NCBI GenBank assembly: GCA_038230835.1
Contig: JBBRMM010000002.1
Span: forward strand, 186,001-250,000
Source: DASUHT01 sp038230835
GTDB lineage: Bacteria > Actinomycetota > Thermoleophilia > Gaiellales > JAICJC01
Direction: 5' to 3'
Length of the DNA: 64,000 bases
Below, piece after piece: positions 34,397 through 43,001 of the stretch; position 1 is the stretch's first letter; every line of letters starts with the position of its first letter. The translations under genes and the position numbers were made by a program. Under the pieces are notes generated by a model that was given only the letters and a program-made list of their open reading frames with translations, did no database searches and had not been told where the DNA came from.

Positions 34397-36098
34397 CCGG
34401 CCCGGCAGGCGCATAGCGGCCGAGGACGAGCGCGCCCAGCTGGCACCCGGCCGCGGCGGCCAGCGCCAGCACGATCGACTCCAGCGGTGGCAGGTAGCCG
34501 CTGGCCGTCATTGCCACCAGCGCGCGCGGAGCGTCGGAGCCCAGGCCCTGGGTCGTCCACAGCTCGGCCAGCAGCGCCACCGGACCGGCGAGGCCGCCGA
34601 CGTATGCGACCAGCATGCCGCGCCGTCCGGCCCGGGCGGCCACCGGCAGCCACAGCCATGCGTGCGCGGCGGGCAGGATCAGGATCAGCGCGAAGGGGTT
34701 GACGGCGACCAACAGTACTCCGGCCGCGACCAGTCCCAGCAGGCCCGCCACCAGGCCGGCGGTGCGCTGCGCCCCGGCGGTCGGTCCCGACCGGACGAGC
34801 CGCGGGCGGCTGACGAACCGCCAGTACACGAGCGCTGCCCCCGCAGCGATCAGGATGCCCGTGCTGGAAGCGCCGGTGCGACCCGGCAGGGGAGCTCCGG
34901 CGACCGGGGAGAGCAGACGGCCGGGAACGCGCGTCAGCACCCACAGGCTGACCAGGCCGGCGAGCCAGGTGGACGTGCGCCAGCCCAGCGCCTTCAGCGC
35001 GGGAGCCAGCGGCAGCCGCCTGCGCCGCGCGCCGGCGGCCAGATCGAGCGCGCACACGAGCGTCGGTGCGAGCAGCGCGGCCAGCGCGACCTGGACCAGC
35101 CAGCCACGGGCGACCTTGCGACCGACGAACAGCACCGGGGATCCGCCGGGCTCAATGGAAGGCGCCGTGTCGAGCTCCGTGACGAGATTGACGATCGCAG
35201 CCCCCGTGCGGCCGACCGTGGCGGCGTTCAGGCGGTCGACCGGGCCGCTGCCCTGGATCGTGACCGCGGCAATCCCGTGACCCAGCAGCGACCCCTGCTC
35301 GGCGGGTGCATAGGGCACCGCCAGACCGCTGAGCTGGTCGAATGCGCCGGGTAGCTGAGGCTCCTTGCCGGTGGCCGCGGCGATCGCCTGCCGGACTGCG
35401 GCGACCAGGGAGGGGGACGTGCCCTGCGTCGAGCTCGAGCGCAGCAGCAGCGACAGCCGGCTCCCGGTGCCGATCGAGTCGAGCACGATCGCGGCGTCGA
35501 TGCGGGCGGCCTGGGGCCACGTGCGCGCGAACTCCGCCGCTCCCTGACCACCGCTCGTGCCGCCGTCGGTGGACACCAGCACGATGCCGCGTTCGCGCGG
35601 GATCGGAGCCAGCAGACGGCCCAGCTCGGTCAGAAGCGCCGTGCCGGCGGCGGTGGCCGTCCCGGCGCCGTCGCGATGGACGACGACCGCGATCACGCCC
35701 GGTTGGTGGCCGGGAGCAAAGGCGATCACGTTCGCCATCGCCACCGGGGAGCTTCGCCACGCCAGGTCGGCGCCGAACTGGAAGACCTGTGGGTTGGCGT
35801 CGAAGGGCTTCAGCCGGTCGGCCACCCAGGCCACCGCCCCCAGTTCCCCCGCCGTGCCCGGAGCGCAGCAGGCCCGTCCGGCCGCTCGCTCCACGACCTG
35901 CAGCGCGCGCGCCTGTTTGAGGACGCCGGCGCCGTCCACGGCCGCCGGACGGGCCGGAGGTGCGGGAGCGGCGGGCTGGCGCACGGCCAGACCTGTCACC
36001 ACCACCATGACGGCCGAAAGCACGACCAGCAGCCGATACAGCGGCCAGGAGACGATCGAGCGGCGGGGTGCCCGCCGATGCCGGTTTGGAGTCTCCAC
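34383..36098 (-). CDS. M28-like extracytoplasmic domain fused to multi-helix membrane domain
   Basis: A 571-residue protein. After an N-terminal helix (about 16-40), residues 55-320 have the layout of an M28 aminopeptidase (VAWVADRLKP, NVIAFAPG, IVLVSTDGG, IDAAIVLDSIG, GIAAVTIQG). The metal ligands look degenerate: the first site reads VVVHRDGAGTATAAG, lacking the usual HxDS, and the DGEE motif is TDGGTSGGQG. About eight helices follow from residue 330. Relatives of this layout are known in actinobacteria without assigned function. The start is GTG at 36098. Catalysis is doubtful. Confidence 0.72.
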   Translation of the reverse strand: METPNRHRRAPRRSIVSWPLYRLLVVLSAVMVVVTGLAVRQPAAPAPPARPAAVDGAGVLKQARALQVVERAAGRACCAPGTAGELGAVAWVADRLKPFDANPQVFQFGADLAWRSSPVAMANVIAFAPGHQPGVIAVVVHRDGAGTATAAGTALLTELGRLLAPIPRERGIVLVSTDGGTSGGQGAAEFARTWPQAARIDAAIVLDSIGTGSRLSLLLRSSSTQGTSPSLVAAVRQAIAAATGKEPQLPGAFDQLSGLAVPYAPAEQGSLLGHGIAAVTIQGSGPVDRLNAATVGRTGAAIVNLVTELDTAPSIEPGGSPVLFVGRKVARGWLVQVALAALLAPTLVCALDLAAGARRRRLPLAPALKALGWRTSTWLAGLVSLWVLTRVPGRLLSPVAGAPLPGRTGASSTGILIAAGAALVYWRFVSRPRLVRSGPTAGAQRTAGLVAGLLGLVAAGVLLVAVNPFALILILPAAHAWLWLPVAARAGRRGMLVAYVGGLAGPVALLAELWTTQGLGSDAPRALVAMTASGYLPPLESIVLALAAAAGCQLGALVLGRYAPAGPATRP

Positions 36099-36156
36099 CG
36101 CGGCGGCGGTTATAGCACACGCCCCTGCTCGCAGGCAGCCGCGGCAGCGTCCGTAC

Positions 36157-36162
36157 TACCAT
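36157..36162 (+). promoter_or_regulatory. -10 box of the two-component operon, leaderless type
   Basis: TACCAT seven bases before GTG 36170; no ribosome-binding site. The divergent M28-like gene has TATAAC at 36109-36114 on the other strand. Confidence 0.5.
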
Positions 36163-36169
36163 TCCTCGC

Positions 36170-36871
36170 GTGACTGACGCCGCGACGATCCTGCTGGTCG
36201 ACGACGAGGAGTCGATCCAGAAGCTGCTCACGTACCCGCTCGAACGGGAGGGGTACACCGTTGTCCAGGCCCGGGACGGGGAGGATGCGTTGCGGTGTTT
36301 CGGCGAGCGACACGTCGACGTGGTCGTCCTGGACGTGATGCTGCCGCGGCTGGACGGGCTGGAGGTGTGCCGGAGGCTGCGCACCATCTCCGCCGTCCCG
36401 ATCATCATGCTGACGGCGCGTGACGACGAGGTGGACAAGGTGCTAGGCCTCGAGTTGGGTGCCGACGACTACATCACCAAGCCCTTCTCGATCCGGGAGT
36501 TCCGGAGCCGGATCCGTGCGGTACTGCGACGGGCCACACTGGTCGCAGAGCACCGTGACGCGGCGGACGCGGTGATCACTGCCGACGGGCTGGCCATCGA
36601 TCCGGCCAAGCGCACTGTGCTGGTCGACGACCGGCCGGTGGCGCTGACCTACGTCGAGTTCGAGGTGTTGCGCACGCTGGCGACGCATGCCGGCCGTGTG
36701 TACAGCCGCCAGGCACTGCTGGAGGCGGTGTGGGGGGACTCTGCCTACCGCGAGCCGCGGACGATCGACGTGCACATCCGTCATCTGCGCGAGAAGATCG
36801 AGGCGGACCCGCGTGAACCGGTGTTCATCTTCACCGTGCGCGGCGCGGGGTACTGCTTCAGGGACATCTGA
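36170..36871 (+). CDS. OmpR-family response regulator
   Basis: A 233-residue regulator. The receiver has the acidic pair VDDEE, phospho-acceptor Asp55 in VVVLDVMLP, LTARDDEVDKVLGLELGADDYITKPF, and the C-terminal winged helix ends with REPRTIDVHIRHLREKI and RGAGYCFRD. It binds DNA in pairs when phosphorylated. The stop shares a base with the kinase ATG (TGATG). No target promoter is evident from sequence. Confidence 0.96.
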   Translation: MTDAATILLVDDEESIQKLLTYPLEREGYTVVQARDGEDALRCFGERHVDVVVLDVMLPRLDGLEVCRRLRTISAVPIIMLTARDDEVDKVLGLELGADDYITKPFSIREFRSRIRAVLRRATLVAEHRDAADAVITADGLAIDPAKRTVLVDDRPVALTYVEFEVLRTLATHAGRVYSRQALLEAVWGDSAYREPRTIDVHIRHLREKIEADPREPVFIFTVRGAGYCFRDI

Positions 36872-38259
36872 TGCGCCTGCGATCGCTGCGAGTACGGCTG
36901 ATCGCCGTGTTCGCCGCCGTCGTGGTGACCGCGATGGGCGTGCTGTTCCTGTACGTGGTGCCGAGTCTGCGCGCGAACCTGATCTCCGACCGGCAGGCCA
37001 GGCTCGCGTCGATCGCGCACAACCAGCAGGCCTCACCGAGACTGAAGGCGGCGTTCCAGCACGGCACGGGAGTGCGACCGATGCTGGATCGCGTTGCTAG
37101 TCTGGCCAACGCTCAGGTCAGTTTGTTCCGGCGCGAGGGCCAGCTGCTGGTGGTCGACCCGGGGCTTGCGGCGCCGGTGGTCGGCGCGTCCAACCCGGTC
37201 GTGGCGTCGGCCGCGACCAGCGCCGGCCCAGTCGTCGGCCGCAGCCCCAGCGGGAACGTGATCGTCGCCTTCTCGATGCCCGGCGACGCCGTGGTGCTGC
37301 TGTCGCAGCGGGTCGGCGACGTCAACGACGCCGCATCGCTGGTCGAGCGCCAGTTCCTGATCGCGACGGTACTCGCCTTGGGCGTCGCCGGGCTGGTCGG
37401 CTGGGCGGCGGCGGTCGCCATTTCCCAGCGCCTCACACGTCTGGAACTGGCCGCGAGCCGGGTCGCTGCAGGCAGCTTCGACCAGCCCATCGGCGACCAG
37501 ACGCTGGATGAGCTGGGCCGTGTCGCACGGTCGTTTGACCTCATGCAGAGCCGTCTCGCGCAGATCGATCGGGCGCGCAAGGACTTCATCGCCAACGCGT
37601 CGCACGAGCTGCGCACCCCGCTCTTCTCGCTGGGCGGGTTCCTGGAGCTGATGGAGAACGAGGATCTCGACTCCGCCACCCGTGACGAATTCCTGCACAC
37701 CATGCGCGAGCAGGTCACCCGGCTGACCAAGCTGGCCACCGACCTCCTCGACCTCTCGCGGCTGGATTCGGGCGCGGTGGCGATCGAGCGCGAGCCGATC
37801 GACCTGGCGTCGACCGCGCGGGTGCTCGTGCGCGAGTTTCGCGGCCTCGCCGCCAAGCACGGCAGCCGGGTGGTGCTCGAGCGCAGCTCCGTCGCGTCAG
37901 CGACCGGCGTCGGCGACGAGCAGCGGGTGTTGCAGATCGGGCGGGCGCTGGTGGACAACGCGATCCGTCACAACCCGCGGGGCACCCGGGTGGAGGTGTC
38001 GGTGGGCGCCGAGGACGGCGTGGTGTCGCTGGCCGTCACCGACGACGGTCGCGGCATCGACGAGACCAGCCGGGATCACGTCTTCGAGCGCTTCCACCGC
38101 GGGCAGGAGTCCACGGTGGCCGGGAGCGGCCTGGGGCTGGCGATTGCGCGTGAGCTCGCGCAGCGCATGGATGGGAGCCTGGAGGTGAAATTCGATCAGC
38201 CCGGATCCCGCTTCTCGCTGACGCTGCCGGCGGCCGGCGACGGATCCTCTTTTGGTTGA
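36871..38259 (+). CDS. Membrane histidine kinase with HAMP domain
   Basis: A 462-residue sensor kinase: helix at about 10-32, an extracytoplasmic sensor of roughly 125 residues, helix at about 163-188, HAMP, HisKA with the acceptor in FIANASHELRTPL, then the ATPase boxes VDNAIRHNP, VTDDGRGID and GSGLGLAIAREL. It is the cognate partner of the regulator just upstream. It lies 13 bases from the trehalose gene TreT, but that gene has its own TAGTCT promoter. Confidence 0.96.
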   Translation: MRLRSLRVRLIAVFAAVVVTAMGVLFLYVVPSLRANLISDRQARLASIAHNQQASPRLKAAFQHGTGVRPMLDRVASLANAQVSLFRREGQLLVVDPGLAAPVVGASNPVVASAATSAGPVVGRSPSGNVIVAFSMPGDAVVLLSQRVGDVNDAASLVERQFLIATVLALGVAGLVGWAAAVAISQRLTRLELAASRVAAGSFDQPIGDQTLDELGRVARSFDLMQSRLAQIDRARKDFIANASHELRTPLFSLGGFLELMENEDLDSATRDEFLHTMREQVTRLTKLATDLLDLSRLDSGAVAIEREPIDLASTARVLVREFRGLAAKHGSRVVLERSSVASATGVGDEQRVLQIGRALVDNAIRHNPRGTRVEVSVGAEDGVVSLAVTDDGRGIDETSRDHVFERFHRGQESTVAGSGLGLAIARELAQRMDGSLEVKFDQPGSRFSLTLPAAGDGSSFG

Positions 38260-38265
38260 TAGTCT
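38260..38265 (+). promoter_or_regulatory. -10 box of the TreT-like gene, leaderless type
   Basis: TAGTCT seven bases before ATG 38273, starting inside the stop codon of the kinase gene. Confidence 0.5.
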
Positions 38266-38272
38266 CCGCCGG

Positions 38273-39550
38273 ATGCAGCGGATCCAGGTCGGTCACAAGT
38301 CGCTCGCGGACTACAGCTCACTGGTCGGACGGGCGATGGCCGACGAGATCCGGAGCCTGGCGGAGCCGCTCGCAGGGCGGCGCATGCTGCACCTGTCGGC
38401 GACCGCGTTCGGCGGCGGCGTGGCGGAGATCCAGTACACCCTGATCCCGCTGTTGATCGACGCCGGGATCGACGCCGAGTGGCGGGTGATCATGGGTCGC
38501 GACGAGTTCTTCGACGTGACCAAGACGATTCACAACGGCCTTCAGGGTGACCCGCGCGGCCTGTCAGCCGAGCAGCGCGAGGTGTTCACGCGCTACAACA
38601 GCCTGAACGCCGACGAGTTGGCCGACGCTGACGAGTGGGACATGATCGTCGTCCACGATCCGCAGCCGGCGGCCGTGCCCGGGTTCCTCGCCACCACCCG
38701 GCCGAAGTGGGTGTGGCGCTGCCATATCGATCTCTCGGAGCCGAATCCGGATGTGCTGGGGTTCCTGGCGCCGTCCCTGGCCCGCTACGACGCCGCGATC
38801 TTCCACATGCACTCCTACGTCCCGGCCTCCGCCAATCTGAAGCAGGCGGTGATCTGGCCGCCGGCGATCGACCCCCTGGCGCCCAAGAACATGGCGCTGG
38901 CGTCCGAGGACGCCGCCTACATCGTCGAGCAGTTCGGCATCGACCCCGAGCGTCCCCTGCTGCTCCAGGTGTCGCGTTTCGACCCCTGGAAGGATCCGAC
39001 AGGCGTGATCGACGCCTACCGGATCGTCAAGCGCAGCCACCCGCAGGTGCAGCTCGCGCTGGTCGGCTCGATGGCGCACGACGACCCCGAGGGATGGGAG
39101 TTCTGGAACGCGACCCAGGCCTACTGCGACGACGATCCCGACATCCACATGTTCTCGAACCTGAACAACGTCGGCGCCGTGGAGGTGAACGCCTTCCAGG
39201 TGCAGGCGGACGTGTGCATCCAGAAGTCGATCCGGGAGGGCTTCGGTCTGACCGTGTCGGAAGCGCTGTGGAAGGGCCGGCCGACGATCGGCGGTCGGGT
39301 GGGCGGTATCGTGGCGCAGATCATCGACGGCGAGACCGGGTACCTGGTCAGCTCGCCCGAGGAGTGCGCCGCTCGCTGCCTGGACGTGCTGAACGGCCCC
39401 GCCGAGGCGAGGCAGATGGCCAGGCGCGCCAAGGAGCACGTGCGCACCCACTTCCTCACCCCGCGGCTCGTACGCGACTGGCTGCGGCTGATGCACCGGC
39501 TGGACGGCGATCGCCAGGTCGAGCTGGACATCGCGTCAGCCAGTAGCTGA
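38273..39550 (+). CDS. Trehalose synthase TreT-like GT4 glycosyltransferase
   Basis: A 425-residue GT-B glycosyltransferase. TAFGGGVAEIQYTLIPLL near residue 44, VTKTIHNGLQG and VVHDPQP match TreT, the enzyme that joins a nucleotide glucose with glucose to make trehalose, and the related trehalose phosphorylase group. The C-terminal donor site reads REGFGLTVSEALWKGRP. ATG 38273 gives the normal N-terminus (IQVGHKSLADY). The next gene is a GT20 enzyme, 25 bases away, also with its own promoter, so trehalose or a related disaccharide is the probable product. Confidence 0.87.
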   Translation: MQRIQVGHKSLADYSSLVGRAMADEIRSLAEPLAGRRMLHLSATAFGGGVAEIQYTLIPLLIDAGIDAEWRVIMGRDEFFDVTKTIHNGLQGDPRGLSAEQREVFTRYNSLNADELADADEWDMIVVHDPQPAAVPGFLATTRPKWVWRCHIDLSEPNPDVLGFLAPSLARYDAAIFHMHSYVPASANLKQAVIWPPAIDPLAPKNMALASEDAAYIVEQFGIDPERPLLLQVSRFDPWKDPTGVIDAYRIVKRSHPQVQLALVGSMAHDDPEGWEFWNATQAYCDDDPDIHMFSNLNNVGAVEVNAFQVQADVCIQKSIREGFGLTVSEALWKGRPTIGGRVGGIVAQIIDGETGYLVSSPEECAARCLDVLNGPAEARQMARRAKEHVRTHFLTPRLVRDWLRLMHRLDGDRQVELDIASASS

Positions 39551-39562
39551 GGCGTCAGCCGG

Positions 39563-39568
39563 TACAGT
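39563..39568 (+). promoter_or_regulatory. -10 box of the GT20 gene, leaderless type
   Basis: TACAGT seven bases before ATG 39576; no ribosome-binding site. Confidence 0.5.
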
Positions 39569-39575
39569 CCGGCGG

Positions 39576-41024
39576 ATGGTCTCCGACCAGCCGCTTCTGA
39601 TCGTGTCCAACCGGGGCCCGCTGCGCTTCATGCGCGGAGCCGACGGCGAGCGGGTGGCCAAGCGTGGCGGCGGCGGGCTGGTGACCGCGCTCTCAGCGAT
39701 CGCCGGTACACGGCCGCTGACCTGGGTCGCCGCGGCGCTGTCGGACGAGGACGCCGAGGTGGCGGCCGACGGCGTGGTGCACGAGGACGGATTCGAGCTG
39801 CGGCTGGTGGTGCACGATCGCGAGGAGTACGACCGCTACTACAACGTGTTCGCCAACCCGACCCTGTGGTTCATCCACCACTATCTGTGGGGGCTGGCGC
39901 TCGAGCCGTCGGTCGACCGCAACGTGCGCCTGGCCTGGGCGGCAGGGTACGTCCCGGTCAACGACCGCTTCGCCGAGGCGGTCGCCGAGCAGCTGCTGGC
40001 GACGACCGGTCCGCGGCCTGCGGTGATGGTGCACGACTACCAGCTGTTCCTGGTGCCCCAGGGGGTGCGCCGGCGCGTACCCGACGCGCTGATCCAGCAC
40101 TTCACCCACATCCCGTGGCCGCAGCCCGACTACTGGAGGGTGCTGCCGACGGACATCCGCACGGCGATTCACGAGTCGCTGCTGGCCGCCGACATCGTCG
40201 GGTTGCACACCCGTCGCTATGTGCGCTCGTTTCTCCAGTGTGTGGAGGAGTTCACCGACGCCGACGTCGACCGGGCTGCGGGGGTGGTGGAGTTCCGCGG
40301 CCGGCGGGTGACGGTGCGGGCCTATCCGATCTCGGTCGACCCCGCCGAGTTCGAGCGGCTGGCCGCGACCGACGAGGTGGTGGCCGCTGAGCCGAGGGTG
40401 CTGGAGGCTCGCCCCGAGAAGCTGGTGCTACGAGTCGACCGCACCGACCCGTCCAAGAACATCGTGCGCGGATTCGCGGCGTTCGACCTGTTCCTGACCG
40501 ACCATCCCGAGTGGCGAGGGCGGGTGACGATGCTGGCGCTGCTCGATCCGTCCCGCCCGGAGATCCCGGAATACGCCGAGTACGTCGGAGCGATCCAGCG
40601 GGCGGCACGCTCCCTCAACGATCGCCACTACGCCACCGACTGGACGCCCGTCGACCTGCGGATCTCCGACAACTTCCCCGAGGCGGTGGCGGCCTACAAG
40701 CACTACGACGTGCTGCTGGTGAACGCGATCTTCGACGGCATGAACCTGATCGCCAAGGAGGCGCCGCTGGTGAACCAGCGGGACGGCGTGTTGATCCTGT
40801 CCGAGAACACCGGCGCCCACGAGGAGCTCGAACCGTACGCGTTGAGCGTGAATCCGTTCGACATCCAGGAGCAGGCGGACGCCATCTACGCGGCGCTGAC
40901 GATGCCCGAGGCCGAGCGCAAGCGGCGCATCCAGGGGCTTCGCGACCACGTCCACGAGCAGAACATCAGCCGCTGGATCGAGAAACAGCTCCGCGATCTT
41001 GCCGCCGCCACCGCCCCGGTCTGA
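39576..41024 (+). CDS. GT20 trehalose-6-phosphate synthase-like enzyme
   Basis: A 482-residue GT20 family protein. It starts LLIVSNRGPLRF, keeps the acceptor-side glycine run KRGGGGLVTAL, VMVHDYQLFLVP, HFTHIPWPQPDYWR and DGMNLIAKEA with LSENTGAHEEL. The nucleotide-sugar segment usually written RLDYTKGI is VDRTDPSKNI here, a clear departure that may shift donor or acceptor specificity. No trehalose-phosphatase gene follows. OtsA activity is therefore probable but not certain; a glucosylglycerol-phosphate-type enzyme is a possible alternative. Confidence 0.84.
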   Translation: MVSDQPLLIVSNRGPLRFMRGADGERVAKRGGGGLVTALSAIAGTRPLTWVAAALSDEDAEVAADGVVHEDGFELRLVVHDREEYDRYYNVFANPTLWFIHHYLWGLALEPSVDRNVRLAWAAGYVPVNDRFAEAVAEQLLATTGPRPAVMVHDYQLFLVPQGVRRRVPDALIQHFTHIPWPQPDYWRVLPTDIRTAIHESLLAADIVGLHTRRYVRSFLQCVEEFTDADVDRAAGVVEFRGRRVTVRAYPISVDPAEFERLAATDEVVAAEPRVLEARPEKLVLRVDRTDPSKNIVRGFAAFDLFLTDHPEWRGRVTMLALLDPSRPEIPEYAEYVGAIQRAARSLNDRHYATDWTPVDLRISDNFPEAVAAYKHYDVLLVNAIFDGMNLIAKEAPLVNQRDGVLILSENTGAHEELEPYALSVNPFDIQEQADAIYAALTMPEAERKRRIQGLRDHVHEQNISRWIEKQLRDLAAATAPV

Positions 41025-41038
41025 CGCGTGAGTGTCCC

Positions 41039-41211
41039 GTCACGCCGCGCGTGACAACTGTTGAGCGCATGTTGCGGTGCCTGGCACCGCCGCCCGGGCC
41101 GTCCATCACGCGGTTCGTGACGGGTGCCGACGATGCGTTCCGCCGACTGGCGCCCCCTGTCACAGTGTCTGTGACGACTGTTGAGCGCATGTTACGGTGC
41201 CTGGCACCGTA
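41039..41211 (+). repeat. Tandem structured repeat: two good units and one degenerate
   Basis: Units begin with a small hairpin and end with a larger palindrome. Unit 1: GTCACGC-CGC-GCGTGAC (41039-41055), then a spacer, then the palindrome around CGGTGCCTGGCACCG (41074-41090). Unit 3: GTCACAG-TGT-CTGTGAC (41159-41175), same spacer, palindrome with a 9-bp stem (41193-41211). The 39-base cores at 41051 and 41171 differ at only two places and lie 120 bases apart. A weaker unit sits between (hairpin 41106-41120). Stem changes are paired, so structure appears conserved. It fills the gap between the GT20 gene and moaC. Confidence 0.85.
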
Positions 41212-41215
41212 GACT
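41210..41215 (+). promoter_or_regulatory. Possible -10 box of moaC
   Basis: TAGACT nine bases before GTG 41225, overlapping the last bases of the repeat palindrome, so a protein bound to the repeat could affect moaC. Confidence 0.4.
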
Positions 41216-41224
41216 TCGGCCTCG

Positions 41225-41674
41225 GTGAGCGAGATCCGCATGATCGACGTGGGCGACAAGCCGGTGACCAAGCGGCGGGCGGTGGCGACGGCGCGGGTCG
41301 CGGTGCCCGCCGGGGTGCGCGACCGGATCGCCGCCGGCACGCTGCCAAAGGGGGACGTCCTGGCCGTCGCACGGGTCGCGGGCATCATGGCGGCCAAACG
41401 GACCCCAGACATCATCCCCCTCTGCCATCCGATCCCGCTGACCCGCGTCGACGTCGAGCCGGTGCTGGACGGCGATGGGGTGACCATCACAGCGGCCGCC
41501 GAGACGACCGCCCAGACCGGTGTCGAGATGGAGGCTCTGACCGCCGCCGCAGTGGCGGCGCTGACGGTGTACGACATGACCAAGGGGCTCGACCCCCGGA
41601 TCTCGATCGAGCAGCTCCAGTTGGTCGAGAAGTCGGGTGGCAAGAGCGGCGTGTGGCGGCGGGAGCAGCCGTGA
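41225..41674 (+). CDS. moaC: Cyclic pyranopterin monophosphate synthase
   Basis: A 149-residue MoaC, the enzyme that forms cyclic pyranopterin monophosphate in molybdenum cofactor synthesis. IMAAKRTPDIIPLCHPIPLT, GVEMEALTAAAVAALTVYDM and the catalytic lysine region DMTKGLDP are present, and the end VEKSGGKSGVW is typical. GTG at 41225; stop overlaps the MoaB gene (GTGA). No moaA is in the window. Confidence 0.97.
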   Translation: MSEIRMIDVGDKPVTKRRAVATARVAVPAGVRDRIAAGTLPKGDVLAVARVAGIMAAKRTPDIIPLCHPIPLTRVDVEPVLDGDGVTITAAAETTAQTGVEMEALTAAAVAALTVYDMTKGLDPRISIEQLQLVEKSGGKSGVWRREQP

Positions 41675-42144
41675 GAGCCGCGGTGCTGACCGTCTCCGAC
41701 GGCGTCTTCGCGGGCACGCGTGACGACCGCAGCGGCGAGCTGCTGGCGGCTCGGCTGGCGAGCGCCGGATACGAGGTGGCGGATCGCCGCGTCGTCCCCG
41801 ACGAGCGGCCGGCGATCGCCGCCGCCCTGCGCGAGCTGGCCTCCACCGCCGCCCTGGTGCTGACCACCGGGGGCACCGGGTTCGCACCGCGGGACGTGAC
41901 GCCCGAAGCAACGGCCGACGTGATCGAGCGGCGAACGCCGGGCCTGGACGAGGTGATGCGCGCGGTGTCGGTCGCGGTGTCGCCGCACGGCATGCTGTCG
42001 CGGCAGGCCAGCGGGATCTCCGGCCGCAGCCTGATCGTGAACATGCCCGGCAGCCCCCGGGCCTGCGAGGAGTGTTTCGACGCGGTGGCACCGGCGCTCG
42101 GTCACGGTCTGCGCCTGCTGCTCGAGGAGCCCACGGAGCATTGA
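41671..42144 (+). CDS. MoaB/Mog-family molybdopterin adenylyltransferase
   Basis: A 157-residue protein with AAVLTVSDGVFAGTRDDRSG, the TTGGTGFAPRDVTPEAT signature and MPGSPRACEECFDAVAPAL. MoaB/MogA proteins adenylate molybdopterin before MoeA inserts the metal. GTG at 41671 is chosen because GTGA overlaps the moaC stop; earlier in-frame codons belong to the moaC shadow. The stop overlaps the prenyltransferase start (TTGA). Confidence 0.94.
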   Translation: MRAAVLTVSDGVFAGTRDDRSGELLAARLASAGYEVADRRVVPDERPAIAAALRELASTAALVLTTGGTGFAPRDVTPEATADVIERRTPGLDEVMRAVSVAVSPHGMLSRQASGISGRSLIVNMPGSPRACEECFDAVAPALGHGLRLLLEEPTEH

Positions 42145-43001
42145 CCGCCTCCGCCGTGCAGGTGCGCCGGTTCGCCTCGCTGGTCAAGTTCGAGCACACC
42201 GTGTTCGCGCTGCCGTTCGCCTTCTGCGGTGCCATCCTCGCTCGCGGGGCGGTGCCGTCCGCTGCCCGGCTGGGGTGGATCACCTTGGCGATGGTCGGCG
42301 CCCGCAGCCTGGCCATGGCGCTCAACCGGCTGATCGACGCCGAGATCGACGCCCGCAACCCCCGGACCGCTCGGCGCGAACTTCCGGCCGGCCTGCTCAC
42401 CCGCGCCCAGGTCACGGTGTTCACCGCCGCCTCGCTCGCGGTGTTCGTGGTCTCGGTGTGGCAGCTGCCCGGCGTGACGCACGTGCTGTGGCCGATCCCT
42501 GTCGCCGCATTCGTGATCTACCCGTACACCAAACGCTTCACGTGGCTCTCCCACTTCGTTCTCGGAGCAGCGATCGGCCTCTCGCCGGTGGGCGGCTGGG
42601 TGGCGGTGACCGGTCGCGTGGACTGGCCGCCGTTTCTGCTGATGGCGGCGGTGGCCCTGTGGATCGGCGGCTTCGACGTCATCTACGGCACCATGGACAT
42701 CGCCGTCGACCAGGCCCAGGGCCTGCGTTCGCTGCCCAGCAGGTTCGGCATCGGCCCGGCGCTGGGGGTCACCCGGGCGGCGCACCTCGCCGCCGTCCTG
42801 CTGCTGCTGGGCCTCGGCCTGCACCTGGGAGTCGGCGCCGCGTACTACCTCGGGCTTGCGCTGGTGGCGGCGCTGCTGGGGTACGAGAGCGCGATCGTCC
42901 ACGCAGACGACCTGACCAGGGTGAATACCGCCTTCTTCACCGTCAACGGCGTGCTGTCGGTGGTCTACCTGGCCGCGGTGCTGGCCGATGTCCTCATCTG
43001 A
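42141..43001 (+). CDS. UbiA-family prenyltransferase, MqnP-like
   Basis: A 286-residue membrane enzyme with about eight helices and both aspartate motifs: NRLIDAEIDARNPRT near residue 73 and YGTMDIAVDQAQG near 184. The order FEHTVFALPFA, then these motifs, is characteristic of 4-hydroxybenzoate-type prenyltransferases; in actinobacteria without UbiC the equivalent enzyme (MqnP) works in futalosine-route menaquinone synthesis. TTG 42141 overlaps the upstream stop; GTG 42156 is an alternative start. It is followed with a 14-base overlap by ccmA. Confidence 0.88.
   Translation: MTASAVQVRRFASLVKFEHTVFALPFAFCGAILARGAVPSAARLGWITLAMVGARSLAMALNRLIDAEIDARNPRTARRELPAGLLTRAQVTVFTAASLAVFVVSVWQLPGVTHVLWPIPVAAFVIYPYTKRFTWLSHFVLGAAIGLSPVGGWVAVTGRVDWPPFLLMAAVALWIGGFDVIYGTMDIAVDQAQGLRSLPSRFGIGPALGVTRAAHLAAVLLLLGLGLHLGVGAAYYLGLALVAALLGYESAIVHADDLTRVNTAFFTVNGVLSVVYLAAVLADVLI

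Noticed and set aside
41039..41211. CRISPR array
   Set aside because: Only two good units plus one poor one, uneven spacing, and strong palindromes inside the units; no cas genes nearby.
41039..41224. Molybdenum-cofactor riboswitch in front of moaC
   Set aside because: The structure is a simple tandem hairpin repeat lying at or upstream of the possible -10 box, so it would not be in the moaC transcript.
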